Positions 8,331-18,447 of a stretch of 64,000 nt of DNA are shown here, piece by piece. Location: positions 1,612,001-1,676,000 of the forward strand of contig NZ_CP023559.1 in the NCBI RefSeq assembly GCF_003006155.1. The letters run 5' to 3'. The notes below the pieces were generated by a model, which did no database searches, was not told the DNA's origin, and was given only the letters and a program-made list of their open reading frames with translations. Position numbers and translations under genes: made by a program. The DNA is from Salinicola tamaricis (GTDB taxonomy: Bacteria > Pseudomonadota > Gammaproteobacteria > Pseudomonadales > Halomonadaceae). Within the stretch, counting starts at the first letter, position 1; the number at the start of each line of letters is the position of its first letter.

Positions 8331-11300
8331 GCCGGCCGCCTGCCTGGCCGCCCGGCGATGCCGCCAACGATGCCGGCGTGACCGTCAATGGCGACGAGAC
8401 AACGGCCCCCGGCGCGGCTGCTGGCGCCCATGACGGGGCAATGCCCCCTGGCGCGGCTTCGGGCGCCCATGACGGGGCAACGTCCCCAGGCGCGGCTTCG
8501 GGCGCCCATAAAGAGCGAGTCCACGAGGCCAATGCCTACGCCGAGCTGCACTGTCTCTCTGCCTTCAGCTTCCAGCGCGGCGCCTCCACCGCGGACGAAC
8601 TGTTCGCCCGTGCCGCGCGGCTCGGCTATCACGCCCTGGCGATCACCGACGAGGCGACCCTGGCCGGCATCGTGCGCGCCTGGCAGGCTGCCAGGGCCCA
8701 CGGGGTGCGCCTGATCGTGGGTGCCGAACTGCGCAGCGAGAGCGGCCTCAAGCTGGTGCTGCTGGTGGAGAACCGCCACGGCTATGCCCAGCTGTGCGGG
8801 CTGCTGACGCGGATTCGCGGCCGCGCGCCCAAGGGCGAGTATCGGCTCTACGACAGCGACCTGGCCGCGCTCGACGGCGGCGCTGGCCTGTTCGCGCTGT
8901 GGCTGCCGGATGACAGCGCCACGCTCGCGGCAGGTGCGCGTCTGGCCGGTTACTTTCCCGGCCGGCTGTGGCTGGCAGCGGAGCTGCACTACGGTTTCGC
9001 CCAGGGGCTCGACGATGCTGCCCGGCTGGCCCGCTGGCAGGCCCTGGCGGCGACGCTGAAGATTCCGCTGGTGGCCGCGGGCGATGTGCACATGCACGCC
9101 CGCGGGCGGCGCGCGCTGCAGGACTGCCTGACCGCGATCCGCCAGCACCAGAGCGTGTTCGAGGCCGGCGATACGCTGTTCCCCAACGGCGAGCGTCATC
9201 TGCGCACCCGCGCCGCGCTGGCGGCGATCTACCCCGCCGAGCTGCTGGCGGAGAGCGTGGCACTGGCGGCACGCTGCCACTTCGATCTCGGTGAACTCGA
9301 GTACACCTATCCCCACGAAGTGGTGCCGGCGGGGCAGACCCCGGCGGCGTGGCTCGCCGAGCTGACCCGCCGGGGGGCGCAGTGGCGCTGGCCCGATGGC
9401 GTACCGGAGAACGTGCAGCGCCAGCTCGATCACGAGCTCGCGCTGATCACCTCGCTGGGTTACGAGCACTACTTCCTGACCGTGCACGATATCGTCGCCT
9501 TTGCCCGCGGCGAGGGCATCCTGTGCCAGGGGCGCGGCTCGGCGGCCAACTCGGCGGTCTGCTTCGCCCTCGGCATCACCTCGATCGACCCGGCCCATAG
9601 CGCGCTGCTGTTCGAGCGCTTCATCTCGCCGGAGCGCAACGAGCCGCCGGACATCGACGTCGATTTCGAGCACGCCCGCCGCGAGGAGGTGATCCAGTAC
9701 GTCTTCCGCCGCTATGGCCGCCAGCGTGCGGCGCTGACCGCGGTGGTCAGCCACTATCATGCCGCCGGGGCGATCCGCGATATCGGCCGCGCACTGGGCT
9801 TCGCCCCCGAGCGCATCGACCAGCTGGCCCGCTGTGCCGGGCGCTGGAGCGACGAGATTCCCGACGCGGCGCGCCTGCGCGAGTACGGCTTCGTCCCCGA
9901 AGAGCCGCCGCTGCAGCGGCTGCTGGTGCTGGCCGCGAGCCTGATCGGCTTTCCGCGTCATCTGTCCCAGCACCCCGGCGGCTTCGTCATCTCGGACGCC
10001 CCGCTCGATACCCTGGTGCCGGTGGAGAACGCCGCCATGGCCGAGCGCACCGTGATCCAGTGGGACAAGGACGATCTCGATCTGGTCGGGCTGATGAAGG
10101 TCGACGTGCTCGCCCTGGGCATGCTCACGGTGCTGCGGCGCAGCTTCGACCTGCTGCGTCGTCACCGCGGCCTCGACTACGGCCTGGCGGACCTGCCCGC
10201 GGAGGACCCCGAGACCTACGCCCTGATCCAGCGCGCCGATACCCTGGGCGTGTTCCAGATCGAGTCCCGCGCGCAGATGGCGATGCTGCCGCGGCTGAAG
10301 CCGGCCACTTTCTACGATCTGGTGATCGAGGTGGCGATCGTGCGCCCGGGGCCGATCCAGGGCGACATGGTGCACCCCTATCTCAAGCGGCGCAGTGGCG
10401 AGGAGCCGGTCACCTTCCCCTCGGCGGAGGTCGAGGCGGTATTCGCGCGCACCCTCGGTGTGCCGCTGTTCCAGGAGCAGGTGATGGCGCTGGCGGTGGC
10501 GGCGGCCGGCTACACCCCGGGCGAGGCGGACCAGCTGCGCCGCTCGATGGCGGCGTGGAAGCGCCACGGCGGGCTCGAACACCACCGCCAGCGGATCGTC
10601 GAGGGCATGCTGGCGCGGGGCTATACGCAGACGTTCGCCGAGCGTCTGTTCGAGCAGATCAAAGGCTTCGGCAGCTACGGCTTCCCCGAATCCCACGCCG
10701 CCAGCTTCGCCCTGCTCACCTACGCCAGCTGCTGGCTCAAGTGCCACGAACAGGCGATCTTCGCCTGTGCGCTGATCAACAGCTGGCCGATGGGCTTCTA
10801 CTCGCCCGATCAGGTGCTGCAGGACGCCCGCCGCCATGGGGTCGAGGTGCGCCCGGTCGATATTCGCCAGAGCCAGTGGGAGAGCACCCTGGAGCCGGTG
10901 GACGAGCGCACCGGCGCGGGCCCTGGCGAGCTGGCGATCCGCCTCGGCCTGCACATGATCCAGGGCCTAGCCGAGGCCGATGCCGAGCGCCTGCTGGCGG
11001 CGCGTGACACGCCCGGCTGCGATAGCGTGGCGCGGCTGGCCGCCCGCGCCGGGGTCAAGCCGGCGGTGATGTCGCGGCTGGCCGATGCCGGGGCCCTGGC
11101 GGCGCTCGTCGGTGACCGCCACCAGGCACGCTGGGCGGTGGCCGGTATCGAGACCACGCTGCCGCTGTTCGGCGAGCTGGAGAGTGAGGAGGCGGCGCTC
11201 GCGCTGCCGCCCATGGCGGTGGCCGAGGCGGTGCGCGCCGACTACGCCAGCGTCGGCACCACCCTGGGGCCACACCCGTTGGCGCTGCTGCGCCAGGCCC

Positions 11301-11635
11301 GCGGCCTCGGCGGGGTGGTGGACTCGCGCCGTCTGGCCACGCTGCCCGGCGATATCGGGGTCAACGTGGCCGGGTTGGTGGTCGGGCGCCAGCGCCCGGG
11401 CTCGGCCAAGGGTGTGACTTTTCTCACCCTCGAGGACGAGTTCGGGCTGGTCAACGTGGTGGTGTGGAAGCGGCTCGCCGAGCGCTACCGCCGCGTGCTG
11501 CTGGAGGCGCGCCTGCTACGGGTGGTGGGTCGCCACGAGTGTCATCAGGGCGTGCGCCATGTCATCGCCCGGCGCCTGATCGACCTCAGTGCGCTGCTCG
11601 ACGGCCTCTCCCCGCGCAGCCGCGACTTTCATTGA
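8327..11635 (+). CDS. dnaE2: Error-prone DNA polymerase DnaE2
   Basis: C-family polymerase that performs SOS mutagenesis with ImuA/ImuB. The intact frame gives 1102 residues, the normal size plus an N-terminal extension. In order: the extension with a 13-residue tandem repeat (about 29-65), PHP domain ([17 protein letters not shown]), palm with the acidic triad motif [26 protein letters not shown], and finger/thumb blocks around [22 protein letters not shown]-terminal OB fold has [15 protein letters not shown] 8327 is preferred because it overlaps the imuB TGA as ATGA. A GTG at 8318 is also in frame. The operon is controlled from the LexA box upstream of imuA. Confidence 0.95.
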   Translation: MSRPPAWPPGDAANDAGVTVNGDETTAPGAAAGAHDGAMPPGAASGAHDGATSPGAASGAHKERVHEANAYAELHCLSAFSFQRGASTADELFARAARLGYHALAITDEATLAGIVRAWQAARAHGVRLIVGAELRSESGLKLVLLVENRHGYAQLCGLLTRIRGRAPKGEYRLYDSDLAALDGGAGLFALWLPDDSATLAAGARLAGYFPGRLWLAAELHYGFAQGLDDAARLARWQALAATLKIPLVAAGDVHMHARGRRALQDCLTAIRQHQSVFEAGDTLFPNGERHLRTRAALAAIYPAELLAESVALAARCHFDLGELEYTYPHEVVPAGQTPAAWLAELTRRGAQWRWPDGVPENVQRQLDHELALITSLGYEHYFLTVHDIVAFARGEGILCQGRGSAANSAVCFALGITSIDPAHSALLFERFISPERNEPPDIDVDFEHARREEVIQYVFRRYGRQRAALTAVVSHYHAAGAIRDIGRALGFAPERIDQLARCAGRWSDEIPDAARLREYGFVPEEPPLQRLLVLAASLIGFPRHLSQHPGGFVISDAPLDTLVPVENAAMAERTVIQWDKDDLDLVGLMKVDVLALGMLTVLRRSFDLLRRHRGLDYGLADLPAEDPETYALIQRADTLGVFQIESRAQMAMLPRLKPATFYDLVIEVAIVRPGPIQGDMVHPYLKRRSGEEPVTFPSAEVEAVFARTLGVPLFQEQVMALAVAAAGYTPGEADQLRRSMAAWKRHGGLEHHRQRIVEGMLARGYTQTFAERLFEQIKGFGSYGFPESHAASFALLTYASCWLKCHEQAIFACALINSWPMGFYSPDQVLQDARRHGVEVRPVDIRQSQWESTLEPVDERTGAGPGELAIRLGLHMIQGLAEADAERLLAARDTPGCDSVARLAARAGVKPAVMSRLADAGALAALVGDRHQARWAVAGIETTLPLFGELESEEAALALPPMAVAEAVRADYASVGTTLGPHPLALLRQARGLGGVVDSRRLATLPGDIGVNVAGLVVGRQRPGSAKGVTFLTLEDEFGLVNVVVWKRLAERYRRVLLEARLLRVVGRHECHQGVRHVIARRLIDLSALLDGLSPRSRDFH
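8411..8513 (+). repeat. 39-bp tandem repeat inside the 5' end of dnaE2
   Basis: Units start at 8411, 8450 and 8489 (the last partial, about 25 bases). Each begins GGCGCGGCT and contains GGGCGCCCAT or TGGCGCCCAT. The period is 39 bp, so the frame is kept and the protein repeats GAAxGAHDGAxxP. It lies before the PHP domain. Confidence 0.85.
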
Positions 11636-11803
11636 ATCGATTTCACTGGGCCGATGCCCCTGAGCCGAAGCCCACGGCGAGGCCTCTCGAGCTGGCCGAA
11701 GGCGGCTGAATTATGCTTAGGTAAGGAACTGTACGCGCTCGCCTCCGGTCTCTTACCGGGGCACTAGCGCCCGATTTCATCGATAACCGAGAGGCAGCGG
11801 AGT

Positions 11804-12367
11804 ATGGAGAGCATTGGCGTAGGGCCCTGGATCGCGATCGTCGTGGCAGTGGGGGCCGTGGGGGTGCTGGTGGGTTACTGGCTGGGTGCCAAGCTCGGGG
11901 GGCACAACACCGAGCCGATGCGCGAACTGCATCGCGAGCAGAAGGCTTACAAGGACGAGGTGCGTGAGCACTTCGAGCAGGTCTCGGCGACCATGACGCG
12001 CATGGTCGACGACTACCGCGACCTGTACCACCACGTGGCCAAGGGGGCCGAGAAACTCGCCGATATGCACCATGAAACCGTGATCGAGCCGCCGCCCAAG
12101 CCCGAGGCCATCACTCGCCAGCGCGCGGCCTCCGACAGTAACAGCGAGAGAGAGAGCGACGCCGGTGCGGCCCGCCGCGCCTCGGCCACGCCGACCACCC
12201 AGGCCGCCGCCGAGGCCAGCGCCGGGCCTGCCGGTACCACCCACGACCACGGCAAGCCGCTGGACGCCAAGCAGCAGGCCCCCGGCTCGTCGACGCCCTC
12301 GGCCACCGAGCGCCCGCAGGACGCTGCCATCCGCGCTGCCGCCGAAGACGCCGCGAGCAAGCGCTGA
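11804..12367 (+). CDS. zapG: YhcB/ZapG (DUF1043) inner-membrane protein
   Basis: A 187-residue protein with one N-terminal membrane segment (about 8-28, IAIVVAVGAVGVLVGYWLG). It is followed by a charged coiled-coil-like region (about 40-90, with HREQKAYKDEVREHFEQV) and a long low-complexity Ala/Ser/Thr/Pro tail. This is the DUF1043 pattern. In E. coli YhcB/ZapG is an inner-membrane protein linked to cell division and envelope growth. The tail is longer than in E. coli YhcB (132 residues). The gene stands alone between dnaE2 and uvrD, with a 168-base leader and a CGGAG ribosome-binding site. Confidence 0.8.
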   Translation: MESIGVGPWIAIVVAVGAVGVLVGYWLGAKLGGHNTEPMRELHREQKAYKDEVREHFEQVSATMTRMVDDYRDLYHHVAKGAEKLADMHHETVIEPPPKPEAITRQRAASDSNSERESDAGAARRASATPTTQAAAEASAGPAGTTHDHGKPLDAKQQAPGSSTPSATERPQDAAIRAAAEDAASKR

Positions 12368-12370
12368 GCG

Positions 12371-12392
12371 TGCCCCGGCGCCCGCCGGGGCA
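12371..12392 (+). terminator. Hairpin after zapG
   Basis: TGCCCCGGC-GCCC-GCCGGGGCA immediately after the zapG stop. Stable stem but no T-tract, so termination strength is uncertain. Confidence 0.45.
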
Positions 12393-12525
12393 AGCGGCGG
12401 CTGTGGTAGACTGGTAGTTCGTTGCGCGGCCGTCATATGAGCAGGCCGGCACGTGCCTTCGGGCCGTGCCGGCCTGCGTGTGGCCGCGCCGGCCGCTTCT
12501 CCAACCGCAGGTCTTGCAGCTCTCC

Positions 12526-14741
12526 ATGGACGACGTCTCGGCACTCATCGACTCCCTCAACGCCAACCAGCGCGACGCCGTGGCGGCAGCGCCGGGCAAC
12601 ATGCTGGTGCTGGCTGGCGCCGGGTCGGGCAAGACCCGGGTGCTGGTGCATCGCATCGCCTGGCTGCTGCAGGCCGAGGGTGTCTCGCCCTACGCCATCC
12701 TGGCGGTGACCTTCACCAACAAGGCGGCGCGCGAGATGCGCACCCGCCTGGAGGCGCTGCAGGGCGTCTCGCTGCGCAGCCTGTGGGTGGGCACCTTCCA
12801 CTCCATCGCCCACCGTCTGCTGCGCACCCACTGGCACGATGCGCGCCTGCCGCAGCACTTCCAGATCATCGACAGCGACGACCAGCTGCGCCTGGTCAAG
12901 CGCCTGCTGCGGGATCACGGCGTCGACGACGAGCGCTTTCCGCCCAAGCAGGTGCAGTACTTCATCAGCGGCTGCAAGGAGGAGGGGCTGCGTCCGTCAC
13001 AGGTCGCCACCCACGGTGACGCCTACATGGCGCAGATGGTCGATCTCTACGAGCGCTATCAGTTGACCTGCGAGCGCGGGCGGGCTGGTCGATTCGGCGA
13101 GCTGCTGCTGCGCAGCCTGGAGCTTCTGCGCGACAACGCGGCGCTGTCAAGCACTACCGCGAGCGCTTCGGACACATCCTGGTCGATGAGTTCCAGGACA
13201 CCAACACCCTGCAGTACGCCTGGCTCAAGCTGCTCGCCGGGCACCGAGGGCGATGGCGAGAGCCTGCACGGTGGTCGGCGACGACGACCAGTCGATCTAC
13301 GGCTGGCGCGGCGCGGGTCGAGAACATCCGCCGCTTCGAGAGCGAATTCCGCACACGCGCACGGTGCGCTGGAGCAGAACCTACCGCTCTACAGTGCCAT
13401 TCTGGATGCCGCCAACGCCCTGATCAGCCACAACACCGGGCGCATGGGCAAGGAGCTGTGGACCGACGGTGATGCCGGCGACAAGATCTCGGTCTACGCC
13501 GGTTTCACGATCTCGACGAGGCGCGCTTCATCGTCGACACCATCAACGAGCAGCACCGCAACGGCCACGCCCGGCGCGAGATGGCGGTGCTCTACCGCTC
13601 CAACGCCCAGTCGTGGGTGATCGAGGAAGCACTCATCCGCAGCGGCGTGCCGTACCGCATCTACGGTGGCCAGCGTTTCTACGAACGGCTCGAGATCAAG
13701 AACGCCCTGGCCTATCTGCGCCTGCTGCTCAACCGCGAGGACGACGCCTCGCTGGAGCGGGTGATCAACGTGCCGGCGCGGGGCATCGGCACGCGCACGG
13801 TCGAGATCCTGCGCATGCGCGCCCGCGATACCGGCGTCTCGCTGTGGCAGGCGCTCCACGACAGCCTGGGCGATGCCACCCTCAAGGGGCGCGCTGGCAA
13901 CGCGGTCAACGCCTTCGCCGAGCTGATCGAACGCCTCGACAACGACACCGCGGGGATGGCGCTGCACGAGATCATCGATCACGTGATCACCCTCACCGGG
14001 CTGGTCGAGCATCATCGCAACGAGAAGGGCGAGAAGGGCCAGGCGCGGGTCGAGAACCTGGAGGAGCTGGTCAACGCCGCGCGCGCCTTCCAGCAGAGCG
14101 AAGGCAACCCGATCGACCTGCAGGAGGCCGGCGAGGGCGCGGCGGCGCTGGAGCCGTTCCTGGCCGAGGCGGCGCTCAACGCCGGTGACCACGAGGCCGA
14201 CGAGTTCGAGGACTGCGTGCAGATGATGACGCTACACTCGGCCAAAGGGCTGGAGTTCCCGGTGGTGTTCGTCGCCGGCATCGAGGAGGGTCTGTTCCCA
14301 CACAAGATGTCGCTGGAGGAGCCGGGGCGGCTCGAAGAGGAGCGCCGGCTCTGCTATGTCGGCCTGACCCGGGCAATGCGCAAGCTCTATCTCACCTACG
14401 CCGAGATTCGCCGCCTCCACGGCCGCGAGACGATGGCGCGGCCGTCGCGCTTTCTGCGCGAGATCCCCGAGGCGCTGCTCGAGGAGGTCCGTCTGCGCGG
14501 CCAGGTGTCGCGCCCGGTGACCTCGCGGCCGAGCGTCGGCGCGGCGCGCCAGCAGCGCGTCGAGGGTGGCGACGAGCTGCCCTCGCTGGCCCTGGGTCAA
14601 CGTGTCAGCCATCCGCTGTTCGGCGAAGGGGTGATTCTGGATGCCGAAGGCGAGGGTGCCCGCGCCCGGGTCCATGTCAGCTTCGAGGGCGAAGGCGACA
14701 AGTGGCTGGTGCTAGGCTTTGCCAAGCTGACGCCGCTGTGA
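12526..14741 (+). CDS. uvrD: DNA helicase II UvrD (frameshifted)
   Basis: SF1 3'-5' helicase for nucleotide excision and mismatch repair. Starts [19 protein letters not shown]. Walker [16 protein letters not shown], motif Ia [11 protein letters not shown] and later motifs [39 protein letters not shown] and [11 protein letters not shown] are all present, as is the C-terminal [14 protein letters not shown] tail. The region about 13145-13520 contains several one-base losses and gains (for example extra G in the GCCGGGC and CACGGTGG runs), so the protein crosses frames. Both flanks are intact and the total length (about 735 codons) is normal. Sequence errors are the best explanation. Confidence 0.9.
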
Positions 14742-14752
14742 TCGCCAGTCCG

Positions 14753-14770
14753 GTGTCATATGCTTGCAAT
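14753..14770 (+). promoter_or_regulatory. Candidate Pho box upstream of phoU
   Basis: GTGTCAT-ATGC-TTGCAAT fits the 7-4-7 layout of a PhoB site (CTGTCAT-N4-CTGTCAT or CTGTAAT) with a degenerate second half. It lies 94 bases before phoU. The -10 element is not clear. Confidence 0.4.
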
Positions 14771-14863
14771 AAAATCGCGGCACCATGCTGCGATAGGTGG
14801 TAATACGCCCACGCCGTCCGCGTACGGCCATCGCCCTGACGTCTCGTCCTTTCGGAGCCCTCG

Positions 14864-15631
14864 ATGGATATCACCAGCGATACCCACAGCCAGCACATCT
14901 CGCAGCAGTTCAACCAGGATCTCGAAGCGCTCAAGAGCCAACTGATGGCCATGGGTGGCCTGGTCGAAAAGCAGCTGCAGGAATCCATCTCGGCGCTGCT
15001 CGAAGGGGACAGCACGCTGGCCACCCGCGTGCGCGACAACGACACCAGCGTCAACGACCTGCAGCTCAAGATCGACGAGGAGTGCGTGCGCATTCTGGCC
15101 CGGCGCCAGCCGGCGGCCTCCGACCTGCGCCTGGTGATCGCGGTGATCCGCGCCACCAACGACCTCGAGCGCATGGGCGACGAGGCCAACAAGATCGCCC
15201 GCAACGCCATCGACCTGATCGACGCCGGGCGCATCCCCCAGGGTAGCGTCGAGATTCGTCACATCAGCGAGCACGTGCGCCGCATGCTGCGCGATGCCTT
15301 GACCTCCTTCGCCCGCTTCGATACCGAACTGGCGCTGAGCGTGCTGCAGGAAGACGACTCGGTGGATACCGAGTACACCTCCGCCATGCGCTCGCTCTCC
15401 ACCTTCATGATGGAAGATCCGCGTTCGATCAGCGGTATTCTCAACGTGATGACGGTGCTGCGCGCGCTCGAGCGGATCGGCGACCATGCCGACAACCTGG
15501 CCGAGCACGTGGTCTATCTGGTCAAGGGGCGCGATATCCGCCACACCTCGATCGACAAGCTCGATGCGGCCTCGCTGGGTCATAGCGGCTCGTCGGAAAA
15601 AAACAGCGGCAACAAGCCCGACCAGGGCTGA
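14864..15631 (+). CDS. phoU: Phosphate signalling protein PhoU
   Basis: A 255-residue cytosolic helical protein made of two PhoU repeats (about 20-110 and 125-215). Metal-binding motifs of the family are visible: ATNDLERMGDEANKIARNA in repeat 1 and ALERIGDHADNLAEHVVYL in repeat 2. PhoU connects the PstSCAB transporter to PhoR and keeps the Pho response off when phosphate is plentiful. Here phoU stands without pst genes. phoB and phoR lie 8 kb away on the other strand. A possible Pho box precedes it. The C-terminal tail (about 30 residues, Ser/Asn/Lys-rich) is longer than usual. Confidence 0.95.
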   Translation: MDITSDTHSQHISQQFNQDLEALKSQLMAMGGLVEKQLQESISALLEGDSTLATRVRDNDTSVNDLQLKIDEECVRILARRQPAASDLRLVIAVIRATNDLERMGDEANKIARNAIDLIDAGRIPQGSVEIRHISEHVRRMLRDALTSFARFDTELALSVLQEDDSVDTEYTSAMRSLSTFMMEDPRSISGILNVMTVLRALERIGDHADNLAEHVVYLVKGRDIRHTSIDKLDAASLGHSGSSEKNSGNKPDQG

Positions 15632-15734
15632 GCCGAGTGATCGTCTCCGCCGTGACGCCAGGCTAGCTTGCCGGGGGCGCGGACTGTGTTAGCTTGTCGA
15701 TCTTGCAACGCACTGTCCGGATGGCGGAATTCGA

Positions 15735-16465
15735 ATGATCTACTCCCTGCAAGCGATCGTCCGTGGGACCCGGCTGGTACTCGAACCGGGCCTGCGGCGC
15801 TTCGTCATCGGCCCTATCGTGGTCAATCTGCTGCTCTACGGCGGCACCATCTACTATCTGATCGGCAACTTCGGCGGCTGGCTCGACTACGGCATGCGCC
15901 AGGTCCCCAGTTGGCTCGACTGGCTGGAGTGGCTGATCTGGCCGCTGCTGGTGGTCGCGCTGGTGCTGATGGTGTTCTTCACCTTCACCTTGGTTTCCAA
16001 CCTCATTGCGGCACCGTTCTACGGCTTTCTCGCCGAAAAGGTGGAGACCCGTCTGACCGGGCGCCCGCCCAGCGACGAGCGCGGCTGGATCAAGACCGGT
16101 GTCGACGCGGTAGGGCGCGAGCTGGTCAAGCTGGGCTACCTGTTGCCGCGCATGGCACTGCTGTTCCTGCTCGGTTTCGTGCCCGGACTCAACCTGATCA
16201 CGCCCTTCCTGTGGGCGGCGTTCTCCGCCTGGATGATGGCGATCCAGTATCTCGACTACCCCATGGATAACAACCAGGTGGCCTTCACCGATATGCGCCG
16301 GCGGCTGCGCGCGCGCTGGTGGCCGACCCTCACCTATGGCGGCTGCATGTCGCTGGCGACCTGGGTGCCGCTGCTCAATCTGGTGCTGCTGCCGGGCGGC
16401 GTCGCTGTGGCGGGGTGATGCTGTGGGACCGCTACTATCGCTCCCCGCCCGTGCCGGCGCGCTGA
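15735..16465 (+). CDS. cysZ: CysZ-like sulfate transporter (one frameshift near the 3' end)
   Basis: EI24/CysZ-family inner-membrane protein, which in E. coli supports sulfate uptake. Hydrophobic segments lie at about 25-50, 70-95, 140-180 and 205-225. The family motif LVSNLIAAPFYGFLAEKVE is present. The frame hits a stop at about 16418. Adding one G to the GGGG run at about 16416 restores VMLWDRYYRSPPVPAR and the stop at 16463-16465, giving about 243 residues, the usual length. The following ZIP gene starts 7 bases later. Confidence 0.85.
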
Positions 16466-16472
16466 GGTCGAT

Positions 16473-17363
16473 ATGTCAGATCTGCGTGATGTTGTGAGCT
16501 GGCAGCGCGGCCTCGGGGCGCTGCTGCTGGTGGCCGCCATTCTGCTGGCGGCGGTCTCTCTCACCGGCCTGCACGAGAGCTTCGCCGCGCTGGGCAATGT
16601 CCAGGCGGGGATTCTGGCGAGCCTGATCGCGGGGCTGTTCACCCCGGTGGGGGCGCTGCCGATTCTGCTGCTGCGGCGTATCAGCCAGCGGCTGGAGGAT
16701 TCGCTGATGGGCTTCGGCGCCGGCGTGATGCTGGCGGCCACCGCCTACTCGCTGATGCTGCCGGGGTTCGAGGAGGCGCTGACGCTGAGCCGCAGCCAGT
16801 GGCCGGCGCTGGCCATCGTCTGCGCCGGGATGACCCTGGGCGGGGTCACCATCCTGGCGATCGAGCGCCTGCTGCCCCACGAGCACTTCGCCCTGGGCAA
16901 GCAGAGCGGTGCCGATGCGCTGCAGATTCGGCGTATCTGGCTGTTCGTGCTCGCCATCACCATCCACAACTTCCCCGAGGGGGTGGCGGTGGGTGTGGGT
17001 TACGGCACCGGCGACGTTTCTGCCGGGCTGGCGCTGACGCTGGGGATCGGCATCCAGAATCTGCCCGAGGGGCTGATCGTGGCGCTGGGCCTGATCGCCA
17101 TCGGCTATTCGCGCGGCATGGCGCTGCTGGCGGCGCTGATCAGCGGCCTGGTGGAGCCGGTCGGCGGCATCGTCGGCGCGCTGGCGGTCAATCTGGCCTC
17201 GGCGCTGCTGCCGGTGGGGCTGGCCTTTGCTGCGGGTGCGATGCTGTTTGTGATCAGCCACGAGGTGATTCCCGAGTCGCACCGCAAGGGCCACGAGAGC
17301 TTCGCCACCGCCGGCGTGCTGCTGGGGTTCATGCTGATGTTCGTGTTCACCCAGGTGCTGTGA
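16473..17363 (+). CDS. ZIP-family metal transporter
   Basis: A 296-residue membrane transporter with about eight hydrophobic segments. The metal-binding signatures are in TM4 and TM5: HNFPEG (165-170) and QNLPEG (195-200). Another conserved acidic/His pair is HEVIPESH (about 264). ZIP proteins import Zn2+, Fe2+ or Mn2+ into the cytoplasm. This one resembles ZupT-type proteins more than ZIPB, but the metal cannot be told from sequence. It probably shares a transcript with cysZ, 7 bases upstream. It lies before the superoxide dismutase gene, which is suggestive for Mn or Fe supply but not evidence. Confidence 0.85.
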   Translation: MSDLRDVVSWQRGLGALLLVAAILLAAVSLTGLHESFAALGNVQAGILASLIAGLFTPVGALPILLLRRISQRLEDSLMGFGAGVMLAATAYSLMLPGFEEALTLSRSQWPALAIVCAGMTLGGVTILAIERLLPHEHFALGKQSGADALQIRRIWLFVLAITIHNFPEGVAVGVGYGTGDVSAGLALTLGIGIQNLPEGLIVALGLIAIGYSRGMALLAALISGLVEPVGGIVGALAVNLASALLPVGLAFAAGAMLFVISHEVIPESHRKGHESFATAGVLLGFMLMFVFTQVL

Positions 17364-17571
17364 GACGTATATCGGTGGTGGGGCACGGCCGCCCGACGCG
17401 CTCACGGAAAAAAAACCCCGGGGGCAGGGGTTGAAAGCACCCCTGAGGCACGCCATGTAGGTGATGTAAGACGAGATTTTGCCAAGTCGCTCCGCGTCGG
17501 GCGGCTTGTAAAGGCACTGAAGATCAGCAGGTTAGCGTCAAAAGGCAGGGCGCCAGACGGTGCCTATCGGT
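17364..17571. other. Gap between ZIP gene and sodA
   Basis: Nearly 300 bases lie between the two genes. It holds an A9 tract, and a hairpin CAGGGGT-7-ACCCCTG (17425-17445) that on the minus strand is followed by G4 and T9. No coding frame is supported. The sodA promoter follows. Confidence 0.5.
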
Positions 17572-17601
17572 TTGACACCGCCGCGCGCTGCTCACTATTG
17601 T
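17572..17601 (+). promoter_or_regulatory. Sigma-70-type promoter of sodA
   Basis: TTGACA (17572-17577), 18-base spacer, TATTGT (17596-17601). The start codon is 58 bases further on. Confidence 0.55.
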
Positions 17602-17659
17602 TATTCACCCGCGAGGCGCCCACGTCGGGCACAGGCCTCTTGAGAAAGGGAGTTTGATC

Positions 17660-18271
17660 ATGGCTCATAGCTTACCGTCACTGCCGTACGCCTACGACGC
17701 GCTGGAACCCAAGATCGATGCGATGACGATGGAGATCCACCACTCCCGTCACCATCAGACTTACGTCAACAACCTGAATGCCGCGCTGGAAGGCACCGGG
17801 CTCGAAGACGTGCCGGTCGACAAGCTGATGGCCGACATCGACAAGGTGCCGCAGGACAAGCGCCAGGCGGTCATCAACAATGGTGGCGGCCACGCCAACC
17901 ACTCGCTGTTCTGGACCGTGATGTCCAAGGATGGCGGCGGTGCCCCGACCGGCAAGGTTGCCGAGGCGATCGACAGCGAACTTGGCGGCTACGCGAACTT
18001 CCAAGAGGAGTTCAAGAAAGCGGCCACCGGTCGTTTCGGTAGCGGCTGGGCATGGCTGGTGGTGACCCCGGAGAAGAAGCTCAAGGTCATCAACACCCTC
18101 AACCAGGACAGCCCGCTGATGGACGGCCTGACGCCGATCCTGGGTCTGGACGTGTGGGAGCATGCCTACTACCTGAAGTATCAGAACAAGCGCCCGGACT
18201 ACATCGCGGCCTTCTTCGACGTCATCAACTGGGATGAAGTCAACCGCCGCTACGCCGAAGCGACTGCCTGA
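17660..18271 (+). CDS. sodA: Superoxide dismutase, Mn type
   Basis: Converts superoxide to hydrogen peroxide and oxygen in the cytosol. 203 residues from ATG 17660 ([20 protein letters not shown]). This start has GAAAGGGAG 8 bases upstream and is preferred to an in-frame TTG at 17654. Metal ligands by family alignment are His27 in EIHHSRHH, the His of [11 protein letters not shown], and Asp and His in LDVWEHAYY. The GGG in GGGHANHS and QDSPLM are typical of Mn enzymes rather than Fe enzymes. Metal use remains inferred. The gene is monocistronic with its own promoter and terminator. Confidence 0.93.
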   Translation: MAHSLPSLPYAYDALEPKIDAMTMEIHHSRHHQTYVNNLNAALEGTGLEDVPVDKLMADIDKVPQDKRQAVINNGGGHANHSLFWTVMSKDGGGAPTGKVAEAIDSELGGYANFQEEFKKAATGRFGSGWAWLVVTPEKKLKVINTLNQDSPLMDGLTPILGLDVWEHAYYLKYQNKRPDYIAAFFDVINWDEVNRRYAEATA

Positions 18272-18315
18272 TCGGCTCACCGCGCCCGGCACTCAGCCGG
18301 GCTGCGTGACCCTGC

Positions 18316-18341
18316 CATGCCCCCGTCTCGACGGGGGCATG
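18316..18341 (+). terminator. Terminator hairpin of sodA
   Basis: Perfect 11-bp stem CATGCCCCCGT / ACGGGGGCATG with CTCG loop, 45 bases after the stop. Confidence 0.65.
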
Positions 18342-18447
18342 CTGCGTTTGGGGTTCTCTATCTGCTAGTCTGTCACTTCCGGCGTCTGCCGGCCTGCGTC
18401 TTTTTCTCCTCGCGTTTTCCGCGCCACCCCCGCTGACGTTAGACACC

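Noticed and set aside
8306-10954. 882-codon minus-strand frame opposite dnaE2
   Set aside because: It mirrors dnaE2 codon structure and carries no recognisable domain; dnaE2 is intact on the plus strand.
12400-12525. Possible LexA site upstream of uvrD
   Set aside because: CTGTGGTAGACTGGTAG lacks the second half-site spacing required for CTGT-N8-ACAG.
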